NCBI GenBank assembly: GCA_037693485.1
Contig: CM075348.1
Coordinates: 14,056,501 to 14,120,500, forward strand
Direction: 5' to 3'
Length of the DNA stretch: 64,000 nt
Source: Kitagawia praeruptora
Lineage: Eukaryota; Streptophyta; Magnoliopsida; Apiales; Apiaceae
The notes beneath the pieces were generated by a model. The model did no database searches. It saw only the letters and a program-made list of their open reading frames with translations, and had not been told where the DNA came from. This document shows, in pieces, positions 46,048 to 57,322 of this stretch (positions are counted from its first letter, which is position 1; the number at the start of each line of letters is the position of its first letter). Position numbers and translations under genes: made by a program.

Positions 46048-46637
46048 ATTTATATATAGTTCAAAAAAGATGTCGAAAATGACAACTGAAAAATGGAACT
46101 TGAAATCAGAAATTTAGTTGCATGTGGTTGCATTCAGTTGAATATGCCCCTGCGGGACCTTGCAACCCAAATCCACCAAAATCTCCCCACCTTAAAAAAA
46201 AATAATGTGGTTGCATTCAGTTGCATTCAGTTGAATATGCCCCTGCGGGCCTTGCAACCCAAATCCACCAAAAACTCCCCACCTTAAAAAAAATGTCGAA
46301 CTGGACAGGCTGGGCAGGGGGGAAGGGATGCCTTAATTTCTAGTATTTTTGCAATTTAGAACTTAGTTTAGTAAAATTGCAAATAGATATTCTTAACAAA
46401 AGTAAATGTGCAAAAATTTACTTTTTCCTATTTATTTATAAAAAAAGCCCTAAAAAATTAACATAATGTTAATAATCAAATCTGAACCTAAGTTTAGTGA
46501 GCAAAACAAAATCCGAACCTAAGTTTAGTGACTAAAATAAAATCGAACCTAACGTTAGTGGGTAAAAAAAAATCATAGTTGAGTGGTAGGTTTCTAAAAA
46601 GGTGAATAGTCCAGTGACAAAAAAAATCTATTTTCCC

Positions 46638-47488
46638 AAAAAAATAATGTCATCTTCATAAAAGACCTTGTAGACACACGGCATGAATGTACATAACACA
46701 AACGATTTATCAGGTCTACGTAAGCGCTTTCTTCTAATATATGTCATAAAAATATACTCACGTTAAAAGAAAATGAATTTCATGTTTTTTAACCCGATAA
46801 TTAAATTAAAAGGGCAAATATATAATAATATGATTATATGTTTATATATTACACATTTGATTTTAGTTTCATGTACAAATTTCTATTTTAACATTTTAGT
46901 CAACTAAAACAAAGATTGGTGATACTCATTGTCAAATGTCTTATTTTATGTGTAGGGAAGACAACGGCTTGGGGTTGGTCCGAATTTTGTAAAATATGAA
47001 CCCATATCCAAATATTTTCGGATTTTAAAAATAAATCCAAATTTAAATCCAAATACAAATCCAAAACCAAATCCGTCAGGTTTCGAATTAGATTTTTTTT
47101 TGGTATTCAAAATTAGTAATTATGTAGGCAAATTTTAAAATAATTGAAGTAAGTAGTCAAATATAACATATTGTACGAATTGATATACAAAGTAAAATTT
47201 AAATTATGTTAAAAAAATATTTCGTCGTATACAACACAAATGAAAATTTTATGTAAAGTGAAGAAAATTACATCTTAAATATTTCAATAAAACTTGAGAT
47301 TGAGAAATAGAAGACCTGGTCATGATAAGTATTTGATAAAATTGATAGTATTAATACAATTGGTATAAGTTGGTGAATAAGTAATTTTATACTTAAATTA
47401 ATTACATCTGAATGAAATTGTCTTTTTTTTAAAAAAATAATGATTAAAATAATATGTTAATATTAACTAATTAATAAATTTTACCGTT
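46638..47488. other. AT-rich stretch, end of a Helitron-like repeat
   Basis: AT-rich, no coding signal. A run of AAATCCAAAT units lies at 47030-47075. It ends in the Helitron 3' terminus at 47490-47516. Confidence 0.5.
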
Positions 47489-47489
47489 C

Positions 47490-47516
47490 GGTGCGTAGCA
47501 CGGGTAGAACGCTAGT
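47490..47516 (+). mobile_element. Helitron 3' terminus 2
   Basis: CGGTGC, 3-nt loop, GCACGG (one mismatch), then GTAGAACG and CTAGT (47512-47516). Same architecture as 41094-41124 with a weaker stem. Confidence 0.7.
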
Positions 47517-48299
47517 TATATAATAAGAGTAAGAGGGATATGTGCGAGTACTACCATATGTCTAAGGATCGAATCTCAACAACAACAAAATATTAAACTA
47601 AATTTACAATTATACAAAATATCAAACTAAATTTACAATTGTATTACCTAGATCTAAATATAAGTTATTATATAATTAGGTCTTCTAAATTGAATAGAAT
47701 TAGATCATATGTTAAAAAATAAGTTTATTTGATTGATACTAGAATCATATTCAAATATGAAAAATAAATTTAATGATCTAGACCAAATATAGGTAGGTTT
47801 TTTAAATTGAATAAAATTCTCAATATTAAAATTCGTAACATTTGTTTTTCATCAATTTTCGAGTACTTTCAATTGGATAATAATTATTAAACCATAACTA
47901 AATTAAAGATAATTTTTTGAATTTTGCATAACCCGTAAAAGTCTAAATTTAATTTTTGGAACACTAGATAGAGCAAAATATTAAACTGACTGAGTGTAGT
48001 CTAATAAATAATAATTTTTAAATATATTTTTACTCAAATTTGGATATTTTTTCTATGTCTTTCAAATGTAAGATTTTTTTTATTTTCTCCAGTAAAATAT
48101 TAAAATTTATTTGATAAAAATCAAATTCAATATACACAAATCTTAACAAATATAAACATTAAATGGAAATTATCAAAAATACCCATTTTTTCAAATTTTT
48201 TTGCGAAAATATGATAAAAGTTGCATATGTAATTGCGCAGTATGTTGCAATAATTGCAGTTGAGGTTGCAATAGTTGCTGTTTAGGTTACAAATAATAA

Positions 48300-48327
48300 T
48301 CGTGCATTGCATGGGTTATAAGCTAGT
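48300..48327 (+). mobile_element. Helitron 3' terminus 3
   Basis: A TCGTGC/GCATGG hairpin with a short loop, then GTTATAAG and CTAGT (48323-48327). It has the layout of the other two termini; the stem is shorter and includes a G-T pair. Confidence 0.6.
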
Positions 48328-49215
48328 ATTAAATAAAATTTATAACATAAGAAAGGAAACCCGTGCATCGCATGGGCACTGAAAGTTTGTCGTTTCGATT
48401 TTCGGCACGATTATCCTAATTATTAAAATAAATTTTAAAATAATATAATTAATGATAATTAGTCAATTAAAAGTAGCAGTGAAGATGGGAGAGGCTGGTA
48501 CATTAGAAATAGCTACCTCACGAGTGATAAGTTTCTCGTGTAATTCCTCAAAATTAAATGGGCATGTCTCTAGCATTTACAACATCAATAACTGACTTGT
48601 ATGCCTCATAGTCAATGCCGATTTAATTTTCGGTTTGGTTATCCTAATTATTAAAATAAATAATAACATGATATAATTAATGGTAATTATTCGATTGTCT
48701 TTTTCCCATTTACTTTTAGTTAAAGATATTATCTTTTATAAACACCTAAAAACATCGATCGTACTATATATTTCGACAATTAATATTTCGTTTCTAATCA
48801 AAACACGTTACATTTTTGATTTAAAACTAATCTTACAATCATTAATATATACCCGAAAATATCACACTATATTTTCCAATTACTAATAAAATATATTAAA
48901 AATTTGTATACGTTGTTTATAATAAATAAACATTAGTATAATCCGAAAACATGAGTATATCAAATTATATTAAATTAAAATTAAAAAATATATTATAAAT
49001 AATGATGATATAAAAACATGATTGTAATATTAAATAAAATTTATAACATAAGAAAGAAAAGCCATGCATCGCACAGGCATTGAAAGTTTGTCGTTTCGAT
49101 TTTCGGCACGGTTATCCTAATTATTGAAATAAATTATAAAATAATATAATTAATGATAATTAGCCAATGAGAAGTAGCAGTGAAAGTGGGAGAGGCTGGT
49201 ACATTAGAAATAGCA
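48328..49215. repeat. Duplicated Helitron-adjacent segment
   Basis: 48328-48515 recurs at 49027-49215, sharing ATTTATAACATAAGAAAG, GAAAGTTTGTCGTTTCGATT and GGGAGAGGCTGGTACATTAG. Between them, 48632-49028 repeats 13485-13900. CCCGTGCATCGCATGGGC at 48360-48377 is a Helitron-like hairpin without a CTAG end. Confidence 0.65.
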
Positions 49216-49640
49216 AGAAGTGTTGGCCCCATATATCAAAATTTGAAAATAAATGGTCCTAAATATCACAACTAAAAAACATGGTCCCAAATATCACTAC
49301 AAAACACACTCTAATATAGCGTTTCGATTTTTTTTTTTTTTTATAAACGATAATCTGTTTAGCGTTTGGGGGTTGAATTTTTCTTTTGTTTGTTTGTTTG
49401 GTTGGAAACGCAAGTTGATAATTTGTTTTCACAGCCAACGCCACTTTATGTGGCGTTTAAACCTCTCTTTTTTTCAAAACATTGTATGAAGTTTGATTTG
49501 GTAGAAGACGCTTGTTAAAGGAATGTTTTGGGGTTGGAACGCCACATTTTGAGTGTTTTAATTTTTTTTCTCCTAAATATATATTTGCAAATAATATTAC
49601 AAAATTTATAACCAATGGTTAGTTAAAATTTTATTTTTAA
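49216..49640. other. Unassigned stretch with GCGTTT motifs
   Basis: It contains TATCACAACTAAAAAACATG- and AAATATCACTAC-like short repeats and several AGCGTTT/GGCGTTT words. No gene recognised; ORFs on both strands cover the same low-complexity T-run. Confidence 0.4.
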
Positions 49641-49644
49641 CTTA

Positions 49645-50170
49645 GTCCGGCTACGGTTTATTCGATGTTCTGAATAATTCTAAAACCCAAAATGGAAATG
49701 TTGAACCCCAAAAGTTAATTGTTAAAAACCTAAATTTAATTAAAATTGTATATTTTAAATTTAAAAATTTTAATTTAAAAAATTGAATCTGACGGCCTAG
49801 GATAAATTAGGGTTTAGGGTCTAGGGTTTAGGGCAACCCTAAACCCTAAGTTCGTATACGATTCATTCGTCGTTCTGAATATTTCTAAAACCTAAAATGG
49901 AAATGTTGAACCCCAAAAGTTAATTGTTGAGCCCATAAATTTAATTAACATTGAATTTTTTAAATTTAAAAATTTTAATTAAAAAATTGAATTCGGCGGC
50001 CTGATTTTTAAACACGTTAGGGTTTATGGTCTAGGGTTTAGGGACAACCCTAAATCCTAAGTTCTTATACGTTTTATTCGTCGTTCCGAATATTTCTAAA
50101 ACCCAAAATGGAAACATTGAACCTCAAAAGTTAACTGTTGAACCCCTAAATTTAGTTAAAATTCTATTTT
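49645..50170. repeat. Tandem repeat with interstitial telomere-like motifs, three copies
   Basis: A unit of roughly 205-220 bp (TTCTGAATATTTCTAAAAC, ATGTTGAACCCCAAAAGTTA, ATTGAATTCGGCGGCC) occurs at about 49650-49850, 49855-50065 and 50068-50170 (partial). Between units are TTAGGGTTTAGGGTCTAGGG and CCTAAACCCTAAG, i.e. degenerate plant telomere repeats (TTTAGGG) in both orientations, about 15-25 bp each. Confidence 0.8.
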
Positions 50171-52009
50171 TAAATTAAAAAAATTCCACTTTAATTGAAA
50201 ATCCTTTATTATAATACCTAAGTCTACCACGCGTCAGTTAACCAATAAGAATCGAGGAATTATTTTAGGACAAATCTGAGCTAATTCCTAAAATTTAGAC
50301 CTTTCCTTATTTACAATCTCACCCTACCTCTTTAACCATGGTTAGTTAACACTTTTAATTTAAATACCATATTGATTTTATTAAACATATCCATAAATAC
50401 ATATCTTTTAAATCAAAAAATACTTACTAGAAAATCACAATTTTAATTTGAAATCAATCACGATATACAATTATATATTTTAAATTAAATTTCATTATTA
50501 ATCATTCATTAATCAACACTCTTTTAATATAAAATCAATCACAATCATATTATCATATGATTTTTATTATAATATATATTGTACAACCTAATGAAGTTAC
50601 GTATAACACCCTTTTGCATGGTCTTTGTCTTGCTGGAAAATTGGAAAAGGCGATTAGTCTTTTGATGGTGTATATAATGTGAATATTTATTTTAAATGTT
50701 TTTTTTACATATATTTTAATTATTTTAATTATTAAATATACGTTATAAGAGTATTATTATTGGTTGGTGAATAAATTACCAATCAAAAAATTAAAATTAT
50801 TTTAGAGGCAATCATAATTTACTTTTAAACTTTAAATCAATCAATCATATACAAAATTTTTATTATTTACCAAACTTATTCTAATTTACTAATTGCGGTT
50901 AAATTAAATTTAAATATAAAATATCTTGATTTAATAACTTCGCATATCACATGATTTTTAATTTTAAAAAAAAATCTACTAGCCGTAAATATTATTTTTT
51001 ATAAATCCACATAACTGTATATTACATAGGCTTATATATCTTTTAGTTATGAATTGTTTTTTTACATCATTTATTATAATAAAGGATACCTGAATCTAAC
51101 ATGTATTAGTTAACCAATCACAAGATTGTGAATTATTATAACATCAATCAGAATCTATTAAATTTAAATCAATTAAACTTAATGTAACATGTTTCTCTAT
51201 TTGGTATAGATTCTACGTTTCAACCAAGACTAAACTCAAATCAAGTTACACCAAAAAACAATTAATTTTAATTTTTTTCATATCAATTAACTAAACATAA
51301 TAACTACTAATTTTAATTTTAATGGTTAACTAATAAACAATTTATATAAAATAAAATTCTTACAAACTAAAAAATATTATTTTTTTTGAACAAAACTAAA
51401 ATTATTATTATTATTATTATATCAATTTAAACATTACAGGAAATTTAAGCCACTTATTTCCTATTGCCCATCAGACTTAGCCAACTTTGATAAACTAAGT
51501 GTATGCATCAATTCTTCTATATTATATCTTTTTATTATATCTTTTTTATTATATTATAAACTAAGTGTATTCTTTTTATTTTATTATATGGCATTCTATA
51601 TTTGGACAGATTATATTTTTATTTCGATTGTATATATGTATTATATGTGTCGTGTTTTAATTGTCCAATAAATTTAACAGAAAAACGTTTCTGACAAAAA
51701 AAAAAGAAAGAAAACGATTTAGGTTATCAGCATCGCCAGTCCGGATTCTCTCAGAGTTACTCCCATTAAAATATTCAGTAGCAAACTTCAATAATTCAGC
51801 GACTTACTAAATTGTAGGCATCAATCTTTATCACATTACACTGATTTGTATATATTATTAGGTGTGCCTATAGATAAATATTTTTTTCAGTGTTTGGTTG
51901 TCAATTTTATTCAGTGATTATTTAACAATTTTATTCTAAATACAATAGTTATTTAATTTAAAAATTTATACATTAATACATGAATCTATTATGTTTATAA
52001 TAGATGTTT
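50171..52009. other. AT-rich degenerate repeat sequence
   Basis: No coding signal. 50190-50430 is related to 13910-14140. The rest is simple AT-rich DNA with TTA microsatellite near 51395-51420. Confidence 0.5.
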
Positions 52010-53737
52010 TGATATCTCAAACTTTCAATTCAAAATCATAAGCTACAATTAAAATCATGAATTAAAAATTATTAACAATATACAACTATTTACCACATTA
52101 TTCTAAATACACATTCAAAATTTAAGTTATATAAAGTATTAAATAATTCAATCATAAAAAAAGTTAATCAGCTAATTAAATGTTAGAATGAATTTTAAAC
52201 CAATCATCTTTTAACATTTTAATTACGAATTTTTTTAACTATGCAATAATTAATGGGAAAAAAATTTGACTTGACAATATATTTGAATTATTAAAAACAT
52301 TAAATATACTCTTAAATAGTACTTTACATTATTTGGTGTATAAATTATCAATCAAAAAATAAAAAATATTATAGAGTCAATGATAATATTGTTAGTGAAT
52401 ATTTCCATAATAAATTGGTCAATTTAGCACAAATTTTATTATAAATTACTATTTATTTATTGATAATTAATTCATTAATAAAAGAACATATGTCATACAC
52501 AAAAATAATCAAACCTCAAAAAATCATCAATAAAATGGCATAAAACATCTACAAAAACAATTAAAATTGAACAAACACATAGTAAATTATATAAATAATT
52601 TCCTTTATCCAATCATTGAACAAATCTTCAATTATGATACTATCTCTAGCTTATGTCACTAAATTATACAGTATTTTCAGCGAGATAATCTAACAATTTG
52701 TTATAAACGTGAGGAATATATATATATGATTTGATATAACGTATTCAAACAATCGACCAGAACTGTGATTCTATACTATCTAAATCAATGAACTAATATT
52801 ACAAAATCTAATATATGGGTAGACAAAACCCACGAACAGGATATTAGACTCTCAGTAAAGAGAGATAATTAGTGAAAGCCAAAGTAAAATCAAGGAAAAG
52901 AAAATAGGGCTTATCATTTACAAGGAGTTAGTACAAAATCTACTCCCTCTGTCCCTCTCATTTCTTTACATATTTTCAGCATTGCTTGGCTCGCATTTTA
53001 AGGTGTATATAAAGTATAGTTTCATAAATTATTTTTTTAATTTTCTTTTTTTTAATAAAAGTTTAAACATTAAACTTTTATTCAGAAGAAAAAAAGATAA
53101 AAATAAATTATGAAACTATCCTTTTTAGGAGCATTAAAATGTGTGTCACGCCCCCGTCCCTTAATGTAAACAATTGAGGGGGACGGAGGGAGTAATATTT
53201 TGGTAGATAAAATCCACCAACGTGCAATGGGGTATTAGACTCACAATGATAATTTTTATTGAATAATAAAGAAAAATCAATATAAAATTTTTTTAAAAAA
53301 AACTTTAAAAATTGATATCAGCTCCTAAACTTTAGTTTAGCATCTTTTGGGAAAGGTGGAGAGAGAGGGAGAGCAGCAGCTACGGTTTTTGTTATAAAAA
53401 TTATTAATAATGATAAAAAAAAAGGTTGATACACTTAAAAGTATATATTGTTTTTAATAAAAGGGTGCATTTTTTAATTTTGTATTCTTGAGTTAAAGTA
53501 ATATTGTCAATTTCCATATCTTAACCTAAGAGCATATATAGAATTTGGTAATTGGTTGGTTCACTATATTTTTTTTATATCAACAAAGCATAAAAAATGG
53601 CTAAGAAAACTAAATAACTTGGTAGAAAGATTTTACACAAAGAGAGATATTTGTTAACTAGAATTAAGAAAAAATAAGAAGAAGGGTTTCATTTTGTTTG
53701 GGAGACTTTACACTATGCATGTTACTCTTAGGGCCTG
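52010..53737. repeat. Diverged repeat, copy 2 (copy 1 at 41220-42860)
   Basis: Collinear with copy 1 apart from the Stowaway MITE at 52943-53192, which is absent from copy 1 and so inserted later. No ORF. Confidence 0.7.
52943..53192. mobile_element. Stowaway MITE
   Basis: Termini CTCCCTCTGTCCCTCTCA and, inward from the right, CTCCCTCCGTCCCCCTCA are flanked by TA (52941-52942, 53193-53194). The 250-bp element folds into a hairpin. CTCCCTCYGTCCC termini with TA duplication are diagnostic of the Stowaway (Tc1/mariner) group. Confidence 0.92.
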
Positions 53738-53900
53738 TTTGGCTTTTCATTTCTTAGCCAACTTATGGCTTATAAGGCCATAAGAACTTATGAGGGGTGT
53801 TTGCCTATTTAAGTTTTAGCTTAACTTATAACTTATATATTAATAAGTTAAATGTTGAGTATCCTTAACATTCAACTTTCAGCTTATTCTTATCTCTCGA
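53738..53900. mobile_element. hAT-type MITE fragment
   Basis: It starts AGGGCCTGTTTGGCTTTTC, the usual start of hAT-like MITEs in plants, followed by self-complementary ACTTATGGCTTATAAGGCCA and TAACTTATAACTTATA. The opposite terminus (CCAAACAGGCCC) is not found, so it is truncated, perhaps by the Athila insertion. Confidence 0.55.
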
Positions 53901-54077
53901 TACACGCAATATATAATATACTTCAAATCTTCAAAACCATGTATATCTTTTTGATCCGTTCATTAGAAAATTGATATGTATATATCAAATTTCTCTACTC
54001 ATCGAGATCTATCCATTGATATCCATTGATATATATTAAAAAACAAATATTTTGAAAATAATAAAAAAAAAGTTAAC

Positions 54078-55738
54078 TGATACAGTGTATTTTATATATA
54101 CTTTATAGGATTTTATTCCCGCATTTACGGTGCTTTTGCGAATAATCGTGTTGATTTAATGAGTTTTATTGGAGTTTATTGCAGGAAATAAATAATTGCC
54201 AAGTTAAAAGAAATCGAGCATTATTCAGTGATTTATGTGATTTTTAGTTCGAGAATTTGATTTGGTGAATTTACGAGAAGAAATGAATAAATTTCGGTTC
54301 GTTTCTAAGCATTTTGGAGCAGAATTTTGTGATCAACAGGAGCCACATGGCGCTGCGGCGCGAGATTAAGTCTAAGTAAAATAGAATAGGACAGAGGTTA
54401 CTTGAGGCTGCAGCCTCGATTTTGGCGCTGCGGCGTGGTGTCTTTTCTGTCTAGTAACGACCGTGCCAAAATTATGATGGCCATACTCAATTTTCTGTGA
54501 CAAAGGATTTTATTGCCTTGTGAACATGTGTGACCTGCCACTTGCTATTTACAAAACTACGCAAGAATCGCCGCTTGTACCTCACGCGCGGTTGTTTTAA
54601 TAGTATAATCTGGTGCGTGCCTTGCACACGCGGGTAAGGAGAGTGTTGAAAGTTTCTCCCTGCGCGCGGGCCCTCCCTGTAGCTCTATACACATGCATGC
54701 GACCTGTTCTAAGCCTCTGAATATATTGTTTATTTCTTTCAGGCGCGCAACAAAAAAACAAGAAACTGGCCCCACATGTTTAGTCCCGTACTTAATTCTA
54801 TTTGTAAAAGAATTGGCCTCTAATTTAATAAAGCCAATTATATTTATCCCTGTAAGACGATATAAACAGAACGAGGTTATTATTTGAGGGATCGAAGATT
54901 TTATTATAGATACAATTTTGTAAACACTTTCTTCTGGAGATTTTTGGGAGAATATTATTTTCTTGAAGATCAAAGATTAAAGGTTTATCTTCTATTTTTT
55001 TAATTATGTGTTCATCTTACAATTCTTATATCTCTTGTTTAATTAGTTCAATCATGAGTGAGTAGATAATTAATCTAGGGTTAAGTAGAACCCTAGTTAT
55101 GATTTATGTGTGAATTTCCCAATTCCCCTAATTTGATTGTTTAATTGCTCTTGCTTATTGAGTTGTTTTAATTAGCAATTACAAATCAGACGTGATTATG
55201 TGTATTGTTTGAACCAATATCTAATTATCAACGAGAGTTGGATTTAGATGGTTGTGATTTATCCAGTAAGAACATGAAATTCTCCATGAGAATAGGTAGA
55301 ATGGATTGTTAGGAATTTAGGGTGCTGTGATTAATGTCTCTAAATTACATGATACCATGAGAATAGGATTGATTGTATTTTAAGAGAAGCCATTAATACT
55401 CGAGAGAGGTTATTGGTATTTATAGGGCGCATCTTTCCTGTTGAGCAGCGTACGATTAATTGGGGCGGGAATTCGCAATTGCATCAATTCATGCTAGTGG
55501 GGACACTTAATTCTGGATGTTTTTAATATTTGATTAATACAAACACAATTCTCTTTAGTATAAAATTAGTTTAATAATCTCTCAATATTTATTGTGTTAC
55601 TTGCTTAGCCGAATTAAATCAGAAACAACTAGTGATTGATACGTTTGTCTCTATGGGATCGACTCTGACTTACCCTACTACATTGTTAGAAGGATTTGTT
55701 AGAATTTATAATTTGATAGGCACGCGACGGCCTTGTCA
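54078..55738 (+). repeat. Athila element 1, 5' LTR
   Basis: The right edge (CCTTGTCA) is fixed by the primer-binding site seven bases on; the left edge TGATACAGTG is an estimate. This LTR is about 1.66 kb. It includes TTTATTCCCGCATTTACGG near the start and a GC-rich hairpin region (GTGCGTGCCTTGCACACGC, 54613-54631). The counterpart 3' LTR is outside the window, beyond the inserted element 2. No similarity to a host gene; the minus ORF at 54557-54973 is spurious. Confidence 0.65.
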
Positions 55739-55744
55739 AATTTT

Positions 55745-55762
55745 TGGTGCCGCTGCCGGGGA
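55745..55762 (+). other. Athila 1 primer-binding site, first copy
   Basis: TGGTGCCGCTGCCGGGGA is the complement of the tRNA-Asp 3' end with two changes from TGGCGCCGTTGCCGGGGA, the usual Athila-group site. Here the complement continues far beyond 18 bases (see 55745-55812). Confidence 0.9.
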
Positions 55763-55812
55763 TCGAACCCGGGTCACCCGCGTGACAGGCGGGAATACTT
55801 ACCACTATAATA
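55745..55812 (-). tRNA. tRNA-Asp(GTC)-derived sequence, 5' truncated, inside a retrotransposon
   Basis: On the minus strand this reads as tRNA-Asp from about base 8 to the CCA end. It has box A (TATAGTGGTAAGTA), a perfect 5-bp anticodon stem CCCGC/GCGGG around CTGTCAC (anticodon GTC), T arm CCGGG/CCCGG around TTCGATC, and ACCA at the end. The 5' acceptor strand is missing (AAATTTA-like sequence instead), so it cannot form a normal acceptor stem and is not a working tRNA gene. The CCA end is in the DNA, which plant nuclear tRNA genes lack, so it came from a mature tRNA. It begins exactly at the primer-binding site, pointing to copying of the primer tRNA by reverse transcriptase. Confidence 0.85.
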
Positions 55813-55818
55813 AATTTT

Positions 55819-55836
55819 TGGTGCCGCTGCCGGGGA
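55819..55836 (+). other. Athila 1 primer-binding site, second copy
   Basis: It is identical to 55745-55762, including the preceding AAATTTT spacer, so a 25-base block is duplicated around the tRNA-derived piece. This copy is followed by ACAAAGCAGTG and the gag leader, as in a normal element. Confidence 0.9.
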
Positions 55837-55951
55837 CAAAGCAGTGTTAGATTGGTTAATTTTTGAATTTGATTTAGTTAAGTTGTTTGGTTGTGTTGCT
55901 TCGGCTATTATTCCCTTGTTATTTGAATTTTGTGTCTAGTTCTCTTGTTGC

Positions 55952-57271
55952 ATGCACACTCGCAGTTCAGGTACTGAAAATCTAATTGATCTTGATCCTG
56001 AAATTGAAGCTACAGCAAGGAGGCAAGCAGGGAAGTGAAGGAAAAACAAGGACAAGGTAGTTATGGGTGACCAACCAGCTGCTACAGCTGCTAAGGCTCT
56101 CAGGGAGCATGGTATGCCAGATGCTACAGGCGTACTCTCCAGTATTGTCAGACCAACAGTCACAGCTACACACTTTGAACTCAAGCCTCAGTTCATCCAT
56201 TTCATCTCCAATGATTCTTTCGCAGGATTGTCCACTAAAAATCCTGTTGATCATCTTGAGAGTTTTCTTGAAAAGTGTGATACAATAAAGCTGACTAATG
56301 TTAGTGATGATGCTATAAAGCTGCGCTTATTGTCATTCTCTCTTCGAGATGCAGCAAAAGATTGGTTGAAAGATGAAGGACCAAACACGTTCACTACTTG
56401 GGATAGTCTTGCAAAGGCTTTTCTACTAAAATTCTTCAGCCAGAAGAAGACTTCTAAGCTCAGGAATGAAATATCTAATTTTCGTCAAGATGATGACGAG
56501 TCACTTCATGATGCTTGGAGAAAATTTAAGCGACTTTAAAGACAATGCCCTCACCATGGAATTCCTGACTAGTTGTTAATCCAAACATTCTACAATGGGT
56601 TGACACAAGAGTTCCGAAATTTTGTTGATGCTTCTTCTGGTGGTTCTATTATGAAGAAGAGTACTGAGGATGCGAAAGCTTTGTTAGACGAGATAGCGTC
56701 TAATGATAATTATCCATATAGTGATCGAAATCATCCTAAGAAAGGTGGTAAGTATGATGTTGATGCTCTAACCATGTTGAATACTACTATGCAGGCTATG
56801 GTAAAAAAGATTGAGCAATTGGATGCCAGAAGCACTTCATCTACTGTTGCTTCATGTGAGATATGTGGTGTTGTTGGACACACCAAACTTGCTTGTCAAT
56901 ACAATCCTTCTGGAATGGCAGTTGAGCAAGCTAATGCTCTTTACAATCAGAATCAGAGGCCGCAATATAATCCTTACTCCAACACGTACAATCCAGGTTT
57001 GAGAGATCATCCAAATTTCTCCTACAGGAACAATCAGAGTCAAGCTCAATCTTCACAAAATAATTTTTCTCAGCCTCCTGGTTTTCAGCAAGCTCAGCCG
57101 CAGAAATCCAACTTGGAAAGTCTTATGGAAGGATTTATCTCTACTCAATCAAAGAAGAATGAGCACTTCGATTCAAGCATCAATGAGATAAAGGCTCACA
57201 ACAAAATGATGGAGAACACGATCACTCAAATTTCTCAACAGTTGAGCCAACTTAATAAGTCTTCAGGCTAA
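55952..57271 (+). pseudogene. Athila 1 gag, four nonsense codons
   Basis: One reading frame runs from MHTRSSGTENLIDLDPEIEA through the Athila gag core (LSSIVRPTVTATHFELKP, FLEKCDTIKLTNVSDDAIKL, LSFSLRDAAKDWL, FRQDDDESLHDAWRKFK, CPHHGIPD, IQTFYNGL, DASSGGSIM) to a CCHC zinc knuckle CEICGVVGHTKLAC near 56856-56897 and a Gln/Asn-rich tail. Stops interrupt it at 56036 (TGA), 56537 (TAA), 56570 (TAG, a Trp codon in relatives) and 57269 (TAA); no frameshift is needed. Gag would form the virus-like particle that packages element RNA. With four stops this copy cannot. Confidence 0.9.
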
Positions 57272-57322
57272 CTTCCTGGCCAAATTGAGCAACCGTCAAG
57301 GGGCCATATCAATGCTGTAACT

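Larger units (their letters stand above)
43003..46637. mobile_element. Mutator-like element with very long inverted repeats
   Basis: Outer ends are GGGAAAATGAATTTTTT and, inward from the right, GGGAAAATAGATTTTTT. Arms at 43003-44228 and 46050-46637 pair through GTCACTGAACTATT, CTAACGTTAGGTC, AAACTTAGGTTCAGATTTTG and a GGTTGCATTCAGTTGAATA block. The left arm has three to four copies of an 85-90-bp unit (GGTGGATTTGGGTTGCAAGG), the right arm two. Flanks AAAAAATTA and AAAAAAATA agree at 8 of 9 bases, fitting a 9-bp Mutator duplication, though in A-rich sequence. There is no transposase; the loop holds two other elements. Confidence 0.7.

Noticed and set aside
49811..50062. Telomere
   Set aside because: TTTAGGG-like motifs are few, degenerate, in both orientations and embedded in a longer tandem unit.
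55745..55812. Functional tRNA-Asp gene
   Set aside because: The first seven bases of the 5' acceptor strand are missing, CCA is encoded in the DNA and the sequence begins exactly at a retroelement primer-binding site.
56063..56254. Minus-strand ORFs over Athila gag (55936-56254)
   Set aside because: They are antisense to a well-conserved gag frame and show no domain. The minus ORFs at 57268-57603, 57958-58200 and 58658-58903 were dropped for the same reason over pol.
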